The notes under the pieces were generated by a model that was not told the DNA's origin, did no database searches, and worked only from the letters and a program-made list of their open reading frames with translations. Below, one piece after another: positions 5,522 through 7,273 of a stretch of 7,273 bases of DNA; position 1 is the stretch's first letter, and every line of letters starts with the position of its first letter. Source of the DNA: Sphingomonadales bacterium (GTDB lineage Bacteria > Pseudomonadota > Alphaproteobacteria > Sphingomonadales > Sphingomonadaceae); assembly GCA_013298745.1 (NCBI GenBank), contig JAAFIT010000115.1:1-7273 (forward strand), read 5' to 3'. The position numbers were made by a program, and so were the translations under genes.

Positions 5522-6760
5522 TTAGGCCGCTGGCGCGGCGTTTTCAAGTTTCAGCCGCTTCGACAGGATGGCGGTGACCGCCAGATCGGCGGTCACATTG
5601 CCCAGCGTGCGGAAGATATCGGGCAGCAGCTCCACCGCCAGCAGCAGCGGCAGCGCGGCGACCGGGATGCCCATGGCGTTGGCGATCGGCACCGTGGCGG
5701 CGAGGAAGGTGATCGAGCCGGGCAATCCGCCGGTGCTGACCGCCGCCGCCAGCGAGGCCAGCACGCCGGCGGCGAGCGCCAGCGGGCCGGGCTCGATGCC
5801 GTTGAGATGCCCGACATAGAGAACCACCGCGATGTTGGCGCAAGGGGAGGTGATGCGGAAGATCGACACGGCGAGCGGCAGCACAACGCGGCTGACGCTT
5901 TCGGGCAGGTTCAGCGCTTCGGCGCCTTCGTAAATCGCCGGCAGCGAGGCGATGGACGATTGCGTGCTCACCGCCACCGCCTGCGCCGGCAACACCGCCC
6001 GGGCAAAGGCGACAACCCCGCCCCCGAACAGCGCCATCAGCACATAAACCAGCAAAATCAACGACACCTGCGCGATGACCAGCACCGCCACATAATGCGC
6101 CAGCACCCCGAAGGCACCGATGCCGGCCTTCAGCCCCACCGTCAGCGCCAACGCGAACACGCCGATCGGCCCGACGACGAAGATCCAGCCGACGAGCACC
6201 AGCATGGCGTTCTTGATCGCTTCGAACACGCCGATCAGCACCGCCTGCTGGTCCTTGGGCAACCGCCCGGCGGCGAGCGCGAACGCCGAGACGAACACCA
6301 CCACCGGCAGCATGTCCCCGGCGGTCAGCACCTTGAAGATGTTCGCCGGCACCAGCGACAACAACCATTCGCCGATGTTGATCGGCCCCACCGCCACCGC
6401 CGTGCCCGGCGCGACGCCCGTGAGCGCCGCCGCCGCCTGCATCGGCGCCGGCCAGACGTTCAACAATGCTGGGACGAACAGGATCGACCAGATGGCGCTG
6501 ACCAGCAACAGCACCAGAAACGCCAGCAGCGCCGATGCCGCGACCTTGCCGCCGCCGGCAATCCCCACCGATTCGGCGATGCCGGTGAACAGCAACCCGG
6601 CGATCAACGGGATGATCGTCATCTGCAACGCCTGCAGCCACAGATTGCCGAGCGGCTCGGCAATCGCCAGCGCCACATCAGCACCGCCGATGCCCGGCAG
6701 CACCGCGCCGACCGCCAGCCCGGCGATCAGCGCCAGAAAGATCTTCGCCGTCATGTTCAT
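5522..6760 (-). CDS. DAACS-family dicarboxylate/amino acid symporter, divergent
   Basis: A 412-residue inner-membrane protein of the SDF/DAACS (GltP/DctA) fold, made almost wholly of hydrophobic segments. The serine-rich re-entrant loop motif appears as AVSTQSSIASLPA (263-274). The second re-entrant hairpin is represented by STGGLPGSITFLAATVPIANAMGIP (from 342). TM8 keeps the family signature D-x-x-R-T-x-x-N-V-x-x-D as Asp381, Arg384, Thr385, Asn388 and Asp392; in GltPh the equivalents bind substrate and sodium, and the arginine favours acidic side chains. In TM7, however, the NMDGT motif is replaced by Phe-Arg-Ile-Thr-Ser (301-305). The substrate is probably an acidic amino acid or dicarboxylate, but cation coupling may differ from the classical members. 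The chosen ATG overlaps the upstream DUF502 stop (ATGA), suggesting translational coupling; the ribosome-binding site is weak, and Met3 is an alternative start. Confidence 0.88.
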   Translation of the reverse strand: MNMTAKIFLALIAGLAVGAVLPGIGGADVALAIAEPLGNLWLQALQMTIIPLIAGLLFTGIAESVGIAGGGKVAASALLAFLVLLLVSAIWSILFVPALLNVWPAPMQAAAALTGVAPGTAVAVGPINIGEWLLSLVPANIFKVLTAGDMLPVVVFVSAFALAAGRLPKDQQAVLIGVFEAIKNAMLVLVGWIFVVGPIGVFALALTVGLKAGIGAFGVLAHYVAVLVIAQVSLILLVYVLMALFGGGVVAFARAVLPAQAVAVSTQSSIASLPAIYEGAEALNLPESVSRVVLPLAVSIFRITSPCANIAVVLYVGHLNGIEPGPLALAAGVLASLAAAVSTGGLPGSITFLAATVPIANAMGIPVAALPLLLAVELLPDIFRTLGNVTADLAVTAILSKRLKLENAAPAA

Positions 6761-7273
6761 GGCACCATCATCCCCGCCGGCGACACCGTGCCCATCGACA
6801 CATAGAATTTCGCCAGATCATCGACGCCCAGCCCCGGCACGGCACGCACCTGATCGACCGCGACGAACACCAGCGCTCCGCCCACCGGCACCGGCGCCGT
6901 CGGCAGCAACACCAGATGGCGCGGCCCCTCGCCCATGTCGAACAACTTGGGCGTCGCCAGCAGCGCCAGCACTTCGGTATTGTCGCCAAAGCGCACCGAC
7001 ACCACCGTCATGCCCTGCAACTCGCCCCCCGGCGCGCCGCCGATCATGCGGATCATCTGCGCCATCGGCCGGTAAAAGCCGCCGATCAGTGGGATCCGCC
7101 CGAGCAGATTGTCGAGACCGCCCTCCAATTGCCCGCGCCACCGCGTCTGCACCGCAAGGCCAATGCCCCAGACAATCAGCGCGGCAATGCCCAGCCCGGC
7201 CCAGAACGCCAGAAACGGGCTGCGCGTCACCAGCATGCCGCTTTGCGCCAGCAGGCCGCCGACGAACGTCCCC
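6757..7273 (-). CDS. DUF502 family membrane protein, N-terminus outside the window
   Basis: The frame stays open upstream of the first in-window ATG (7234-7236) to the window edge and reads GTFVGGLLAQSG, which fits the first membrane helix of DUF502 proteins; the real start is therefore beyond 7273. Of 171 visible residues, a second hydrophobic segment follows (SPFLAFWAGLGIAALIVWG). Then come LLGRIPLIGGFYRPMAQMI, matching the family's conserved 'riPlv..iY...kq' block, and a C-terminal soluble domain with VLLPTAPVPVGGALVFV and DLAKFYVSMG, matching the usual 'vfvPTtPnPtsG' and 'ivSgG' ends. DUF502 proteins are integral membrane proteins of unknown biochemical role in many bacteria (family knowledge). 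The stop overlaps the symporter start by four bases, so it is the upstream member of the same transcript. Confidence 0.85.
   Translation of the reverse strand, partial: GTFVGGLLAQSGMLVTRSPFLAFWAGLGIAALIVWGIGLAVQTRWRGQLEGGLDNLLGRIPLIGGFYRPMAQMIRMIGGAPGGELQGMTVVSVRFGDNTEVLALLATPKLFDMGEGPRHLVLLPTAPVPVGGALVFVAVDQVRAVPGLGVDDLAKFYVSMGTVSPAGMMVP

Noticed and set aside
5517..5528. GGGCCTTAGGCC at the symporter/asd junction resembling the hairpin repeat core
   Set aside because: Only 12 bases are shared, without the flanking repeat sequence, and it contains the symporter stop codon; probably coincidence.
4471..5577. Long + strand open frame of 368 codons opposite asd
   Set aside because: Antisense to an unmistakable asd gene; the translation is an Asp/His/Arg-rich shadow typical of high-GC DNA.
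5513..6805. 430-codon + strand frame rich in Arg, His, Gln and Asp
   Set aside because: Antisense to the symporter; its biased composition mirrors hydrophobic codons read backwards.

Overview
The window looks like a chromosomal piece of a GC-rich alphaproteobacterium, most likely a sphingomonad (Sphingomonadales). This rests on high GC in the core genes, the style of the small outer-membrane beta-barrel proteins (signal peptides ending ALAQDAP), and intergenic palindromes of a type common in that group. The assignment comes from pattern recognition, not from a search.

Layout: positions 1-1058 (+) hold the 3' end of a 3-oxoacid CoA-transferase subunit A gene and the complete subunit B gene, overlapping by one base. 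Positions 1059-2784 are an accessory-looking patch. It has a GC-rich hairpin repeat just after the subunit B stop, a possible small gene remnant, a lower-GC PIN-domain gene (1269-2303, +), an AT-rich stretch, a 137-bp composite palindrome, and a second copy of the hairpin repeat in opposite orientation. The two copies bracket the PIN gene. Positions 2692-4285 (-) hold two tandem paralogous outer-membrane beta-barrel genes, each with its own terminator and ribosome-binding site. Positions 4414-7273 (-) hold a tightly packed set read as DUF502 membrane protein (partial), DAACS-family symporter, aspartate-semialdehyde dehydrogenase, then a hairpin terminator.

How the genes work together: the CoA-transferase pair activates acetoacetate-type 3-oxoacids using succinyl-CoA. 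Asd makes aspartate semialdehyde, the branch point to lysine/diaminopimelate, threonine and methionine. The symporter just upstream of asd keeps the TM8 residues that bind acidic substrates in its family but has lost the family's NMDGT cation motif, so its coupling is uncertain. The PIN protein is a stand-alone putative nuclease with an unassigned C-terminal domain and no visible antitoxin partner. It is the best candidate for something undescribed here. Nothing else in the window looks like a multi-gene novel system.
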